From NCBI RefSeq assembly GCF_015277775.1, contig NZ_CP063849.1:248001-312000 (forward strand): DNA of 64,000 nucleotides. Reading direction: 5' to 3'. Under the pieces are notes generated by a model. It saw nothing but the letters and a program-made list of their open reading frames with translations. It ran no database searches and was not told the DNA's origin. This DNA comes from Paludibaculum fermentans (GTDB lineage: Bacteria > Acidobacteriota > Terriglobia > Bryobacterales > Bryobacteraceae). Below, one piece after another: positions 33,919 through 46,404 of this stretch; position 1 is the stretch's first letter, and each line of letters begins with the position of its first letter. Made by a program: the position numbers and the translations under genes.

Positions 33919-35325
33919 ATGTCCAATGACCTGTCGGAACTGTATGCGCAACGGCTGCACCGCTATGTCACCGCGATGCGGAATGGGAAGCCCGACCGGG
34001 TGCCGCTGCGCCCGTTTGCGGCGGAGTTCACGGCGACCTACTCCGGATTCACCGACCAGCAGGTCACCCACGACTTCAACCAGGCCTTCGAGGCCGTCAT
34101 CCGCACCTGTGCGGGTTTTGACTGGGACGCGGCGGTGCCGAACATGGTCTATGTCTGGACCGGCCTGACGCAAGCGGCGAATCTGCGCTACTACGCGACC
34201 CCCGGCATCGACGTGGGACCTGACATTGCCTTCCAGTACAGGGAGCCGGAGCAGGACAACGCGTGGATGCTGCGCGAGGAGTACGACGAACTGATCGACG
34301 ATCCGGTGGGGTTCCTCTACCGGACATGGCTGCCGCGGGTCTCCGCCGACTTCGCGCTGGGGCCGTACCGGCAGAGCCTGGCACTGGTGAAGAGCACCTG
34401 GGCGATGGCGAACTACTTCAACGCGTTTGGGCCGCAGGTGGAGAGGATGCGCACGGAGACAGGGACGCCCTCAGCGATCTGCGGCATGTTGAAGGCGCCG
34501 CTGGATGTGCTGGCGGACAAGTTCCGCGGGTACCTGGGGTTGGCGTTCGACCTGATGGAGGTGCCGGAGAAAGTGGAGGCGGCTTGCCGGGCGCTGATGC
34601 CGCATCTCGCCCAGATCGCCCTGGGCAGCCTGGATCCGGCGCGCCTGGCTCCAATCCCGATCTGGATGCATCGAGGCTGTGTGCCCTTCATCTCGCGCGA
34701 GCACTTCCATTCGATCTACTGGCCCACGCTCAAGCCGATTGTCGAGGCGATCTGGGCGCGCGGGAACCAGACGTTGTTCTACGCGGAGGGGAAATGGGAT
34801 GCTCACCTGGAGGCGTTCGCCGAACTGCCGGCGGGCAGCATCATTTTCCACCTGGATCGCAGCGACTTCCGGTTGGCGCATGAGAAACTGGGCCGCCGCT
34901 TTTGCCTGAGCGGCGGGGTTCCGAACAGCCTGCTGGCGTTCGGCACGCCGCAGAAAGTGAAGGAGCATTGCCGGACGCTGATCGACACCTGCGCGGGTGA
35001 AGGCGGGTTCATCATGGACGCCAGTGCGATTATGCAGAACGACGCCACGGTGGAAAATGTACAGGCAATGACCGAGTTCACCAGAGAGTACGGCCGGTAC
35101 TCCCAGATCGCCTGTAGCGGCACACCGCCGGGTCCACCGGAGGATCGCCTGCCCGCGCCGGTGTGGCCGCAAGGACGGATCCCCGCCGGAGCCTGCCTCC
35201 CGTGGGCGGCCAAACTCGCCGAACTTCCGCCCATCAGCGGCGATGCCGAACTCTGCCGCAGAGTGTGGGAAGACGTTGATTCCTTAGCATATCTTTACAT
35301 TTGGCACCTGGTTTTGAGTTTTTGA
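33919..35325 (+). CDS. uroporphyrinogen decarboxylase (URO-D) family protein
   Basis: The 468-residue protein resembles the URO-D superfamily: an opening RLHRYVTAMRNGKPDRVPLRPF and TIM-barrel segments such as IPIWMHRGCVPFISREHFHSIYWP, FYAEGKWDAHLEAF, FHLDRSDFRLAHEKLG and FCLSGGVPNSLLAFGTP. It is longer than heme-pathway HemE (about 340-360) and lacks obvious HemE N-terminal signatures. It is more like the methyltransferase-type or uncharacterised members used with corrinoid proteins. No corrinoid protein or heme gene is adjacent, so the substrate is unassigned. It is a single gene between the TonB receptor terminator and a PEP-CTERM gene. Confidence 0.75.
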   Translation: MSNDLSELYAQRLHRYVTAMRNGKPDRVPLRPFAAEFTATYSGFTDQQVTHDFNQAFEAVIRTCAGFDWDAAVPNMVYVWTGLTQAANLRYYATPGIDVGPDIAFQYREPEQDNAWMLREEYDELIDDPVGFLYRTWLPRVSADFALGPYRQSLALVKSTWAMANYFNAFGPQVERMRTETGTPSAICGMLKAPLDVLADKFRGYLGLAFDLMEVPEKVEAACRALMPHLAQIALGSLDPARLAPIPIWMHRGCVPFISREHFHSIYWPTLKPIVEAIWARGNQTLFYAEGKWDAHLEAFAELPAGSIIFHLDRSDFRLAHEKLGRRFCLSGGVPNSLLAFGTPQKVKEHCRTLIDTCAGEGGFIMDASAIMQNDATVENVQAMTEFTREYGRYSQIACSGTPPGPPEDRLPAPVWPQGRIPAGACLPWAAKLAELPPISGDAELCRRVWEDVDSLAYLYIWHLVLSF

Positions 35326-35425
35326 ATCCATCCAAACGGCCAAAAACCAGTTGGATAGCCTGATCCGCGATGGACATCCGGCTGGAAGAGTGACAAACTA
35401 CCTCCATAGTTCCTTGGAGGAGGAA

Positions 35426-36277
35426 ATGCCACTCGTCCGTCTGTGTGCAATCTGGGTAATGCTCGTGTGCCTGCCTGCCTTCAGTGCGCCCCTTTATCAG
35501 GTGTACACCGGGGCGGTCTCGGCCATGGTGTCGGCTGAAGCTTTTCCTGGTGTCTCGGATGCCAAGGGTGCCCTCAAGGTCACAGGCATCCCCACTGGCG
35601 CGACCATCAAGGCCGCTTACCTCTATACCAGCGATTGGTTCTCCACCGCGCCCCTGCAGGCAAGTTTTGGGTCCAAGGACGTGGGCGGCGCAGCCCCGGC
35701 CAGTACCGACGGTCAGTTCAGCAGCTACCGTTGGGATGTCACCGATGCAATCAATGGAAACGGCAGTTACGATTTTGACCTCAGCGGAGGCTCGCAGATC
35801 TATTCCGTTGGGTTGGCTGTTGTCTATTCGACACCCGGCCACCCTGACCGGACGATCACGCTGATGGATTTTTCGAAGGAGGTCTCGGCGCCTAACAACT
35901 ACGGGGCGACCGCGGGGACTCCTGAGATGAACTTGCACGTGAATAGCCCGTATGACGGTGCGGGTACGCTTTGGCTGATGACGAACGCCGACGATCCGGA
36001 GTCGACCGGCGAAGGGATCTACTTCAACGCCGCCCAGGTTGGCGGGCCCATTGATGGAAATCTGGGGCCACACAGCAGCCTGTTCCGGTTGCCGGTGCAG
36101 GTCCGCTCCGGTGAGAACCGGATGTCGCTGACCTCCCAGGGGGACTGGTATGGCTGGTCGCTGGCCATTCTGGATGCTCCGGGCGCCGCGGATATTCCCA
36201 CACCGGAACCGGCCAGCTTCACCCTGGCCCTGGTCGGCCTGGTTGCTTTGGCTCTCTATCGCCGCCGCCGTTCCTAA
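35426..36277 (+). CDS. PEP-CTERM sorted surface or secreted protein
   Basis: The 283-residue protein has a signal peptide (about 1-21, LPAFSAP) and a C-terminal sorting tail: PEPASF, a hydrophobic helix (TLALVGLVALALY) and RRRRS. This tail is expected to be processed by exosortase in the inner membrane. The middle is a beta-rich region (DVTDAINGNGSYDFDLSGG, VVYSTPGHPDRTITLMD) that I do not assign to a known enzyme; it may be a surface or exopolysaccharide-associated protein. GGAGGAGG lies just before ATG 35426, which decides the start over an in-frame one at 35351. Exosortase is not in the window. Confidence 0.85.
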   Translation: MPLVRLCAIWVMLVCLPAFSAPLYQVYTGAVSAMVSAEAFPGVSDAKGALKVTGIPTGATIKAAYLYTSDWFSTAPLQASFGSKDVGGAAPASTDGQFSSYRWDVTDAINGNGSYDFDLSGGSQIYSVGLAVVYSTPGHPDRTITLMDFSKEVSAPNNYGATAGTPEMNLHVNSPYDGAGTLWLMTNADDPESTGEGIYFNAAQVGGPIDGNLGPHSSLFRLPVQVRSGENRMSLTSQGDWYGWSLAILDAPGAADIPTPEPASFTLALVGLVALALYRRRRS

Positions 36278-36302
36278 TTGTTTGTCCGCTCCCGCCTCTT
36301 AA

Positions 36303-36349
36303 CCTGCGTCCGGAGCGCCGCTGCACCTCCAAAAGGCGCTCCGGGCAGG
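36303..36349 (+). promoter_or_regulatory. strong hairpin in the acnA leader
   Basis: A perfect 10-bp stem CCGGAGCGCC (36310-36319) with GGCGCTCCGG (36335-36344) is extended by CCTGC/GCAGG arms (36303-36307 with 36345-36349). It closes a 15-nt loop and ends just before the acnA ribosome-binding site. No T tract follows, so it is not a standard terminator of the PEP-CTERM gene. The loop contains CTCCA, complementary to TGGAG in the ribosome-binding site (36355-36359). Confidence 0.5.
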
Positions 36350-36365
36350 TAAACTGGAGATATCC

Positions 36366-38990
<2,625 letters not shown>

Positions 38991-39006
38991 CTCCCGTCAA
39001 AACCGG

Positions 39007-39045
39007 AACGCGGCGTTGGATCCCCTCGATCCGGCGCCGCGTTTT
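39007..39045 (+). terminator. rho-independent terminator of acnA
   Basis: AACGCGGCG (39007-39015) pairs with CGCCGCGTT (39035-39043), with an inner GGATC/GATCC stem, and is followed by a T-rich run that continues as CCTTTG. Confidence 0.85.
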
Positions 39046-39181
39046 CCTTTGTCAGGCCGGTGCTGGTGTAACATGTGACCGCTGCTGGGGCCCGGCCCAT
39101 TGACTGGCCGTCCGTGCTGCCATAGTCTAACTATGGAAGCCGACTTCCGAGGCCAAACCGCCACCTGAGAGGGACCCCCGC

Positions 39182-41887
39182 ATGAACTGGGTGCTTGAAC
39201 TGCTGCGCCGTCTTCGTTTTCGATTCCAGCGTTCGCGCTTCGACCAGGACCTGGCCGAAGAGATGCGGCTGCACCAGGATCTGCGGGCGCAGGAGCTCCA
39301 AGGCGATGGAGTGGCGGCATCCGAGGCTCGTCTGGCCGCGCGCAGGAAGTTCGGCAACGAGGCCAGGATCGGCGAGGATAGCCGCGAAGCCTGGAGTTGG
39401 ATCTTCCTTGACCGCCTGCAGCAGGACCTGCGCTACGGCCTGCGGGCGTTGGCCTCGAATCCAGGCTTCACCATTACCGCCGTGCTTTCGCTTGCCCTGG
39501 GCATTGGTGCGAACACGGCCATCTTCAGCATCATCAATGCGATGATGCTGCGGACGCTGCCGGTGGAGGACCCGCAGGCATTGGTCCAGCTCAAAATGGG
39601 TGGCGGTGGTGACGACGAACTGAACACCCCGCTGTGGGAGCAGCTCCGCGACCACCAGCAATCGTTCTCCGGCACGCTCGCCTACGCCTCGGAGCGCCTG
39701 TCGCTCGGCACCCCCTCGGATGGCCGCTTCGCCCAGGGCCTCTGGGTCAGCGGAGACTTCTTCCGCGTCCTCGGCGTGCCGGCCATGCAGGGCCGGGCCT
39801 TCACGACCGATGACGATCGCTGGGGTGGCGGGACACAAGGGCCGGTCGCCGTCGTCAGCTACCGTTTCGCCCGGTCGCACTTTGCCGAGGGCCAACAGGT
39901 GGTCGGACAGACGATTCAACTCAACCGCAAGCCTTTCGTGATTGTCGGGGTCACTCCGCCGTGGTTCACCGGGCTCGACCTGGAGCAGTCCTACGACGTC
40001 GCCATCCCCATCGGCTGCCAGCCTGTCTTTCGAGCCGGCGCCACTACAGAGGATGAAATCCATCACTGGTGGCTGCGCATTATCGGCCGCGTGCCCGCCG
40101 GCCGTACTCTCAAGGAAGCAGACGAGCGCCTGCAGGCGATCACGCCGGACATCCTGAAGGCCACCACGCCGCCGGAGCAGAGCGCCCGCGACCAGGCCGA
40201 GTATCGCAAGGCCGCCTTTGAACTGCGGCCCGCCGGCCTGGGCTTTTCGGCCACGCGGACTCAATACCGCACCGCGCTTTATGTCCTGATGGGCACGGTG
40301 GGCCTGGTGCTCCTCATCGCCTGCGCCAATATCGCGAATCTTCTGCTGGCCCGGGCGGCGGCCCGCCAGCGGGAACTCTCCGTCCGCATCGCCATTGGCG
40401 CCAGCCGCCTGCGCATCATCCGGCAGTTGATGACGGAGAGTCTGCTGCTGGCGCTGATGGGCGCTGGCGGGGGATTCCTGTTCTCGCTTTGGGGCAGCCG
40501 AGCCCTGATCCGCATGCTCTCCACCTCCGCCCGGGTGGTGGATCTCGACACCTCGCCCGACCTGCGGCTGCTGGCGTTCACCATTGCCGTGGCTGGCCTC
40601 ACCGCTGTCATCTTCGGCCTGGCGCCTGCCATCCGCGGCACGCGCCTGGGTGTCCACACGGCCCTGAAAGAGCAGGATCGCGGAACACTGCGCGGCACGC
40701 AGCGCATGGCCCTGGGCAAAGCCCTGGTGGCCGGCCAGGTGGCCCTCTCCCTGGTACTGTTGGCCGGCGCCGGGATGTTTGTCGTGTCGCTGCGCAATCT
40801 GCTCAACGTGGACGCCGGCTTCGACCGGAACAACGTCCTCCTCGTCGGTCTCAACCTGCAGGAAGCCGTGCCGCAGGCGCGGCGCGCGGCGCTCTACCAG
40901 GAGGTGCTCCAACGGCTGGAATCCACGCCGGGTGTCGCATCGGTGGCCAGTTCCCTGTTCCAGCCCATCGGCAGCTCGGGTTGGGCGCAAGGGGTCGAGC
41001 CGGAGGGCTTTACCCCCAAGTCCCGCCGCGATAGCCTGCTCTTTCTCAACCGCGTCTCGCCTGGCTTTTTCCGGACCTTCGGAACGGCGCTGCTGGCGGG
41101 CCGCGAGTTCAACGAACGCGATACCCTCACCGCGCCGCTGGGGTTGATCATCAACGAAACGTCCGCCCGGCAGTTCTTCGGGACCACCAACGCCGTGGGC
41201 CGCACCATCCGCATGAACAAGCCTGGCAGCCGCACGGAGAAGGACAGCTACGAAGTCGTTGGCGTCGTCAAGGACACAAAGTACAACCGCATGGACGAGG
41301 CTCCGCGCCGCATTGGCTATCTGGCTCTGTGGCAGGATCCCGAACCGGGCACCTCCATTCGACTGGCCATTCGCTCCGGCAGTTCGATAGAGACCCTCGT
41401 GCCCGCGGTGCGGGCCGCGATCCTGGGCGTGCAGCGTGACGCCGCGCTGGAGTTCAGCAGTTTCGAGGCCCGCGTGAACGACTCGCTGCTGCAGCCGCGG
41501 CTGGTCGCCGTGCTCTCTTCGATCTTCGGAGCCCTGGCGCTCCTGTTGGCCGTGGTGGGCCTATACGGCGTCACGGCCTACTCCGTCGCCCGGCGGCGCG
41601 GCGAGATCGGGATCCGGATCGCCCTGGGCGCGCAGCGCGGGTCCGTCGTCTGGCTGGTGCTGCGCGATGTCGGCGCCCTTCTGCTCGCGGGCCTGCTGGC
41701 AGGGACACTCATCTCACTCGGAGCTGGGAAACTGGTGGGGACGCTTCTGTACGGCCTGAAACCCGGCGATCCACTCGTTCTCAGCAGTGCAGCGATTCTG
41801 CTTTGTACCGTCACTGCGCTCGCCGCCTACGTGCCCGCGCGCCGCGCCGCCCGCATCGATCCGATGACCGCTTTGCGGGAGGAATAG
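39182..41887 (+). CDS. ABC-type duplicated permease, MacB/FtsX-like (acidobacterial ADOP type)
   Basis: The 901-residue membrane protein begins with a cytoplasmic acidobacterial-permease N-terminal domain ([27 protein letters not shown]). It then has two copies of a MacB periplasmic core plus FtsX module: [26 protein letters not shown] (first helix), [28 protein letters not shown] (first FtsX), [22 protein letters not shown] (second copy) and [22 protein letters not shown] (second FtsX). Members are usually orphan, without an adjacent ATPase, as here. It probably works with a LolD/MacB-like ATPase in efflux or lipoprotein handling; substrate unknown. Confidence 0.92.
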   Translation: MNWVLELLRRLRFRFQRSRFDQDLAEEMRLHQDLRAQELQGDGVAASEARLAARRKFGNEARIGEDSREAWSWIFLDRLQQDLRYGLRALASNPGFTITAVLSLALGIGANTAIFSIINAMMLRTLPVEDPQALVQLKMGGGGDDELNTPLWEQLRDHQQSFSGTLAYASERLSLGTPSDGRFAQGLWVSGDFFRVLGVPAMQGRAFTTDDDRWGGGTQGPVAVVSYRFARSHFAEGQQVVGQTIQLNRKPFVIVGVTPPWFTGLDLEQSYDVAIPIGCQPVFRAGATTEDEIHHWWLRIIGRVPAGRTLKEADERLQAITPDILKATTPPEQSARDQAEYRKAAFELRPAGLGFSATRTQYRTALYVLMGTVGLVLLIACANIANLLLARAAARQRELSVRIAIGASRLRIIRQLMTESLLLALMGAGGGFLFSLWGSRALIRMLSTSARVVDLDTSPDLRLLAFTIAVAGLTAVIFGLAPAIRGTRLGVHTALKEQDRGTLRGTQRMALGKALVAGQVALSLVLLAGAGMFVVSLRNLLNVDAGFDRNNVLLVGLNLQEAVPQARRAALYQEVLQRLESTPGVASVASSLFQPIGSSGWAQGVEPEGFTPKSRRDSLLFLNRVSPGFFRTFGTALLAGREFNERDTLTAPLGLIINETSARQFFGTTNAVGRTIRMNKPGSRTEKDSYEVVGVVKDTKYNRMDEAPRRIGYLALWQDPEPGTSIRLAIRSGSSIETLVPAVRAAILGVQRDAALEFSSFEARVNDSLLQPRLVAVLSSIFGALALLLAVVGLYGVTAYSVARRRGEIGIRIALGAQRGSVVWLVLRDVGALLLAGLLAGTLISLGAGKLVGTLLYGLKPGDPLVLSSAAILLCTVTALAAYVPARRAARIDPMTALREE

Positions 41888-41950
41888 GAACCCGCGGGGT
41901 AGAATGGGACTGAAAACTCCATTCTTTAGGAAGCAGTTGGTTCCGTATTC

Positions 41951-42688
41951 ATGAGAGCAATTCTGGCCGTAGTGAGTCTGGCCGCGATCGCCACGGCGAT
42001 GATCTACACCGCCGATCCCGGCGCCGCCGTGCGGCGCGAACCTGGCGCCTACTATGCCAAGATCATCGAGCAGCGCGCCGGTGAATCGCGCACCAGCTTC
42101 TGGGCCCGGCGCGGCGACGGCTGGCTGGCGCATACGACCTCGAAGGAGAGCAGGGAACTCCTCAGTGGAACCGGCACCGTGATCATCGTCAGCGATCAGG
42201 TGAAGGCGCGCTCGACGTTCGACCGCGTGGCCCGCGGCATTTCGCCCTTCGCTACGCCGGAATCGAACTGCATGCTCAAGTCCAATGGACTACCGGCTTC
42301 CGGCAAGCTGGCGGGAGAAACGCGCATCCAGGGCCAACGCGTACTCATGCTGCAGGAACTGCGGGGGCCGCGCGTACGCTGGACCGACTGGGCCGCGCCG
42401 GAACTGGGTTGCCTGGTGCTGCAATCGACCGGAGAAATTCGCAAGACGCCCGACGAGCCGTGGCAGCTTGCGCTGCTGCTGAAGACGGAAGAGGTCCAGG
42501 CCGGAACGTATCCGGATTGGCTCTTTGCCTTGCCCGCCGATTATCGTGAGATGAGCCCGGGGCAAGTTGTCGCTCTCATTACGAACGGCCAGGGCGGCAG
42601 TTCGGACGCGCTGCGCAGCGTGGATTCGTCCTACTACGCGAATCCCGCCCGGCTCAATGACGGGGTTCGCCAGCCAGAAGCGAAATAG
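41951..42688 (+). CDS. secreted protein of unknown function
   Basis: The 245-residue protein has an N-terminal hydrophobic segment (ILAVVSLAAIATAMIYTAD), probably a signal peptide or anchor. The remainder is a soluble domain with beta-strand character (FWARRGDGWLAHTTS, TRIQGQRVLMLQELRGP, CLVLQSTGEIRKTPDE). I do not recognise a family. It lies 63 bp after the duplicated permease in the same direction and may be cotranscribed with it. A role in the envelope is possible; nothing more can be said. Confidence 0.7.
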   Translation: MRAILAVVSLAAIATAMIYTADPGAAVRREPGAYYAKIIEQRAGESRTSFWARRGDGWLAHTTSKESRELLSGTGTVIIVSDQVKARSTFDRVARGISPFATPESNCMLKSNGLPASGKLAGETRIQGQRVLMLQELRGPRVRWTDWAAPELGCLVLQSTGEIRKTPDEPWQLALLLKTEEVQAGTYPDWLFALPADYREMSPGQVVALITNGQGGSSDALRSVDSSYYANPARLNDGVRQPEAK

Positions 42689-42697
42689 TACAGATGC

Positions 42698-43129
42698 TCA
42701 GGCGAGCCGCCAGAGCCAGCCGCCGATCCAAAACACGCATGCCACCGCCGCATAGGCAGCGCCGCCCACGCGCAATACCCGTTCCACCTGGCCGCGCCCA
42801 TTGGGCGTGAGTCCCAGCCAGACCAGCGACAGTCCGAACAACAGCATCCCCAGCACCAGCCATGGCCCCAGCGGATTCAGAGAAAACGCCTGCGCCCACT
42901 GGCCGCACACCGACAGGATTACCGCCCGAGTCAGACCGCAGCCCGGACAGGGATGCCCGGTATGCGCGCGGAAAGCGCAGGCCAATCCCGGATCCCTGCC
43001 AAACACGGTGACCCAGTCGGCGCCCGCGCGGCAGAACAGGCGCAGCACCGCCAGATGCAGCAGCAGTACTACACCTGTCACCAGGGGAGCCATCCGCCAG
43101 CGGGTGGCCATGGGCGCAGACTTGGTCAT
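42698..43129 (-). CDS. DUF2752 small membrane protein
   Basis: The 143-residue protein has three predicted helices and the DUF2752 hallmark CPGCGLTRAV, between the first and second. Function is unknown; the Cys pair suggests a metal or redox site at the membrane. Its ATG overlaps the stop of the upstream RDD gene (TAATG), so the two are translationally coupled. Confidence 0.83.
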   Translation of the reverse strand: MTKSAPMATRWRMAPLVTGVVLLLHLAVLRLFCRAGADWVTVFGRDPGLACAFRAHTGHPCPGCGLTRAVILSVCGQWAQAFSLNPLGPWLVLGMLLFGLSLVWLGLTPNGRGQVERVLRVGGAAYAAVACVFWIGGWLWRLA

Positions 43130-43773
43130 TACTGATTCATCACCACGAAGCTGCCGACTGCCTTATCGTGCAGCGTCTGCTTGGCCGGATCCCACAACGG
43201 CCACAGCAGGTCGATGAGGCCCAACAGCGGGATGAAACCCAGGCCCACCTGGGCCAGAAGCCGGATGCCCGCCGTCTGTTGCGACAGCAGTTGCCCGTTG
43301 GAATCCACGACTTTGATTTTCACCACGCCCTGGCCGATCGAGTAGCCGCGCTGGCTGACGAGGATCACCCGGTTATACACGCCGACGATCAGGAACGAGA
43401 CGGGGAAGATGCTCAACGTGCAGCAGCAGCCGAGTCCGCCAAGTCCGGAGATCCCATCCGAGCCGACCATGCGTCCCAATCCGAAGCTCGCTCCGAAAAT
43501 AATGCCGGCGACTGCGTATAGTGCAAACACAACAACCATCACCATGAGGCTGTCGATGATGTAGCCGATGACGCGCGTGGCCCAGGGCGCACACTCCATG
43601 CCGGCCGGGCCCGTGATGGGCACAGTTGGCGAATTGAATCCGCCTCCAAAAGGAGAGGGAGGCGGCGGTGGCGCCCCCTGCGGCTGTTGGTGGCCGCCGC
43701 CCATCGGGCGGCCGCAGTTCGTGCAAAAGGGTTGACCATCCGGCACGTTGGTGCCGCAGTTGGAACAGTACAT
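43129..43773 (-). CDS. zinc-ribbon plus RDD-domain membrane protein
   Basis: The 214-residue protein starts with a zinc-ribbon (YCSNCGTNVPDGQPFCTNCG). A Pro/Gly-rich linker (about 30-55) and an RDD membrane domain follow (ATRVIGYIIDSLMVMVVV to LHDKAVGSFVV, with the conserved Arg and Asp residues). RDD proteins are small membrane proteins, some linked to transport or stress. GGGAGG lies before ATG 43773, which decides the start over 43785. It is coupled to the DUF2752 gene. Confidence 0.88.
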   Translation of the reverse strand: MYCSNCGTNVPDGQPFCTNCGRPMGGGHQQPQGAPPPPPSPFGGGFNSPTVPITGPAGMECAPWATRVIGYIIDSLMVMVVVFALYAVAGIIFGASFGLGRMVGSDGISGLGGLGCCCTLSIFPVSFLIVGVYNRVILVSQRGYSIGQGVVKIKVVDSNGQLLSQQTAGIRLLAQVGLGFIPLLGLIDLLWPLWDPAKQTLHDKAVGSFVVMNQ

Positions 43774-43840
43774 CACGCCTCCCACAAGCCTAACGAGGTT
43801 AAGGAGGAATCATGTCACAGCGTGGATATCAGGTCAAACC

Positions 43841-44638
43841 TCAGCGCGGCACGTCGCGTTTGTGCGGGCTGGCGCGCTCCAGCTTGAGGCGCCAGGGCCA
43901 CGGCAGCAGTTCACCGAAGGCTGCGCCGAGCCGGTATTTCCAGTTCGGGATGACGAACAGCTTGCCGGACTCCAGGCCCTTCAGCGACTCCTCCACGACG
44001 TAGTCGGCGGGCATCCACAGCAGCTTCGGAATCGCGGCCCGGTTGATGCCTGCCGTGTCGTGGAACTCCGTGTAGGTGAAGCCTGGACACAGGGCCTGGA
44101 TCTTTACGGCCGAGCCCGCCACGTCCAGTTCCAGGCGCACGCCTTCCGTGAAATCGTTCATCCAGCCCTTGGTGGCGCAGTAGCTCACGTTGCCGGCGCT
44201 CCGCCAGAAGCCGGCAACTGAGGCGACGTTGATGATACCCCCGTGCCCGCGCTGCATCATGCCGGGCAGCACGGCCTTGGTCAGCCGCATCGTGGCGAGC
44301 ACATGGACATGCACCATATCCACCTGGCGCGAGTAATCGGTCTCAACGAAGCGGCCCATGGTGCCGAAGCCAGCATTGTTCACCAGAAGTTCCACCGGCC
44401 GTTGCTCCAGGTGGAGCGCCAGCCGCTCCGTGTCGGCGGTCGACGCCAGGTCGCAGGGAAAGCACTCAATCGCCACCTTTGTGGACGCCTGGATGCTTTG
44501 CCGGGTCTCCTCCAGCCTGCTTGCCCGGCGCGCCACCAGCAACAGACTGTAGCCCCTTTGCGCCAGCTTGCGGGCGAACACCTCGCCCAGGCCGCTGGAC
44601 GCGCCCGTAATCACCGCCAACTTGTCCGAAAGTTGCAT
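43841..44638 (-). CDS. short-chain dehydrogenase/reductase
   Basis: The 265-residue classical SDR has the cofactor motif TGASSGLGE, VNNAGFG, the catalytic Tyr/Lys in SYCATKG and the expected Ser in INVASVAG. The Arg after the first strand (VARRASR) suggests NADP(H). The substrate is unknown; the DltE/YqjQ-like group is closest by look. The ATG at 44638 is chosen because it gives the usual short N-terminus; 44656 is possible. It is divergent from the CorA-like gene, 26 bp between starts. Confidence 0.88.
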   Translation of the reverse strand: MQLSDKLAVITGASSGLGEVFARKLAQRGYSLLLVARRASRLEETRQSIQASTKVAIECFPCDLASTADTERLALHLEQRPVELLVNNAGFGTMGRFVETDYSRQVDMVHVHVLATMRLTKAVLPGMMQRGHGGIINVASVAGFWRSAGNVSYCATKGWMNDFTEGVRLELDVAGSAVKIQALCPGFTYTEFHDTAGINRAAIPKLLWMPADYVVEESLKGLESGKLFVIPNWKYRLGAAFGELLPWPWRLKLERASPHKRDVPR

Positions 44639-44664
44639 GGTTCCGCTTGCTATCATCTCACTTG

Positions 44665-46365
44665 ATGGAAGCGCAGGCTCTGCATCTTCATACCTACTTC
44701 GTGTTCCCGTTTTCGGTGGACAAGGAAGCGGTCATGCAGGATCACCAACGTGTCTGGGCCCGCCACGACTATTGGGTCGAAGGGCTCGACGACTGGATTG
44801 CCGACCACGGCCAGTCCGCCGGCAGTCCCGTGCCTGGCCGCCTGGGCAAATGGCAGCGCGACGCGTTCAAACGGTTCGATATGGACTCGTTCGCCTACCA
44901 GGACATGGTCTTCTTCCATCCCTTTGTACGGCGCGTCTTCTTCGATACCGGTGACAGCTTCAGCGCGGAGTGCGGTGAGACCGAGAACATGGTGCACTGC
45001 TACACCATCCCGCTGCTGCACCTGGGCGAAACGGGCCGCCAGCTTGTCTTTGAAGCGGAAGACGCGCGCGGCCGCAGTGCCTCCCTGCGTGTCTCGGACC
45101 TCCGCCTGTTCATGTTCTCCAACGGTATCGGGATCCTCACTCTCGGCGTCGAAGCCACCCATCTGCCCGTTGCCGACGCACTCTGGATCAACGAGATGAT
45201 GCGCAAGGTCTACCCCTCCAGCGGCCGCCAGCTGCGGGAAGGCCGGACGCCCTCGCGCCTCACCCTGAAGCTGGAAGGCGGAGGCGAAACCCAGGTGATC
45301 GTCGAAGAGACGTTCGCCCGATGCGTGATGAAGGGTTACCTGCCCCCGCTTTCCCGCACCATAACCGAACTCCTCTACTTCCTCAACTACTCCAAACAGG
45401 AATTCGAGCCGCTGCTTGATGAGCGGATGATCGTTTACTCTTATCTTTCGGTAGATGGCAACTCCGTTCCGCCGGAGTTCCACATGAGTGAGGACTACGA
45501 AATCCTGATGTCGCGGCTGCTCTTCGTCGACCGCTGGGGCGACGAGTACCGCTACGACGCCGACTTCACCCGCGAGGCGCTTCGGAAACAGGTCTACCGC
45601 CGCTGGGCGCACCAGGGCACGCTTTACGGCTTCACCAGTTACTCCAACGTGACGATGGTCCTGGGCCGCTTCGATTGCGATGAACACCAGTTGAAGGAAG
45701 GCTTCCTGGTGCACCGCATGTTCATGTCGCGCTACTACCTGACGGCCATTGTGGCCCTCTTCTACCGCGCCACCCTGCTGGACTTCAGCGAACGCACCGC
45801 CCTCGTCTCCAGGGCGCTGGGGCGCCGCTTCGGCAGCACGAAGGTGACCGACGAGGATACGCGCAACGTCGCCAAGCTCATGGCGGAGTTCCAGCTCTTC
45901 TCCAACTACTGGCACTTCAGCGAGCTGGCGAACAAGGATGAAGAGATCGAGCACTTCCAGATGCAGTGCGACGCCTTCCGCCTGGGGCCGATGAAGTCGG
46001 AAGTGGAGCAGGAGATCGAGAAGCTCAACTACTCGCTCGACCGCATCTACCAGTTGCGCAATACCGAATCCATCAACCGCCTGGCCATGCTCAGTATGAT
46101 CCTGGGCGGCGGCGCGATGGTCACCGGCTACTTCGGCATGAACTTCGGCCAGGAGTTCGAGCGGATCTTCTTCAATCCGCCCGGCGGCGGCTGGGTCCAC
46201 ATCCTGGCGATCATTCTGGTCACCCTCGTGACCGTCGGTTCAGTGCTGTTCACCATCTTCCTGGTCATCAGCAACTGGCAGGACTACCGCAAGATCCTGT
46301 TGCCACCGCGCATCACCAAGGTCGAGAGCCTGCGCCGCACTATCGGCCAGGACGACGAAGACTAG
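44665..46365 (+). CDS. divergent CorA-like metal ion transporter
   Basis: The 566-residue protein has a large N-terminal cytoplasmic region (about 1-440), a long helix and two C-terminal membrane helices. The first helix ends in TGYFGMNFG, the GMN signature that forms the CorA pore mouth. The second helix is VHILAIILVTLVTVGSVLF, followed by a short basic tail. CorA is normally about 320-370 residues, so this member has roughly 200 extra N-terminal residues, and that domain is not recognisably CorA-like. The likely role is Mg2+ or other divalent ion transport. No ribosome-binding site is clear; ATG 44665 is chosen over TTG 44647. Confidence 0.75.
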   Translation: MEAQALHLHTYFVFPFSVDKEAVMQDHQRVWARHDYWVEGLDDWIADHGQSAGSPVPGRLGKWQRDAFKRFDMDSFAYQDMVFFHPFVRRVFFDTGDSFSAECGETENMVHCYTIPLLHLGETGRQLVFEAEDARGRSASLRVSDLRLFMFSNGIGILTLGVEATHLPVADALWINEMMRKVYPSSGRQLREGRTPSRLTLKLEGGGETQVIVEETFARCVMKGYLPPLSRTITELLYFLNYSKQEFEPLLDERMIVYSYLSVDGNSVPPEFHMSEDYEILMSRLLFVDRWGDEYRYDADFTREALRKQVYRRWAHQGTLYGFTSYSNVTMVLGRFDCDEHQLKEGFLVHRMFMSRYYLTAIVALFYRATLLDFSERTALVSRALGRRFGSTKVTDEDTRNVAKLMAEFQLFSNYWHFSELANKDEEIEHFQMQCDAFRLGPMKSEVEQEIEKLNYSLDRIYQLRNTESINRLAMLSMILGGGAMVTGYFGMNFGQEFERIFFNPPGGGWVHILAIILVTLVTVGSVLFTIFLVISNWQDYRKILLPPRITKVESLRRTIGQDDED

Positions 46366-46404
46366 GCCCGGACCGGCAGCCGCGCCGGCCCGGGCTCCAT
46401 CCTG

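Noticed and set aside
39131-40990. 619-residue minus-strand frame opposite the duplicated permease
   Set aside because: Low-complexity, unmatched protein fully antisense to the permease.
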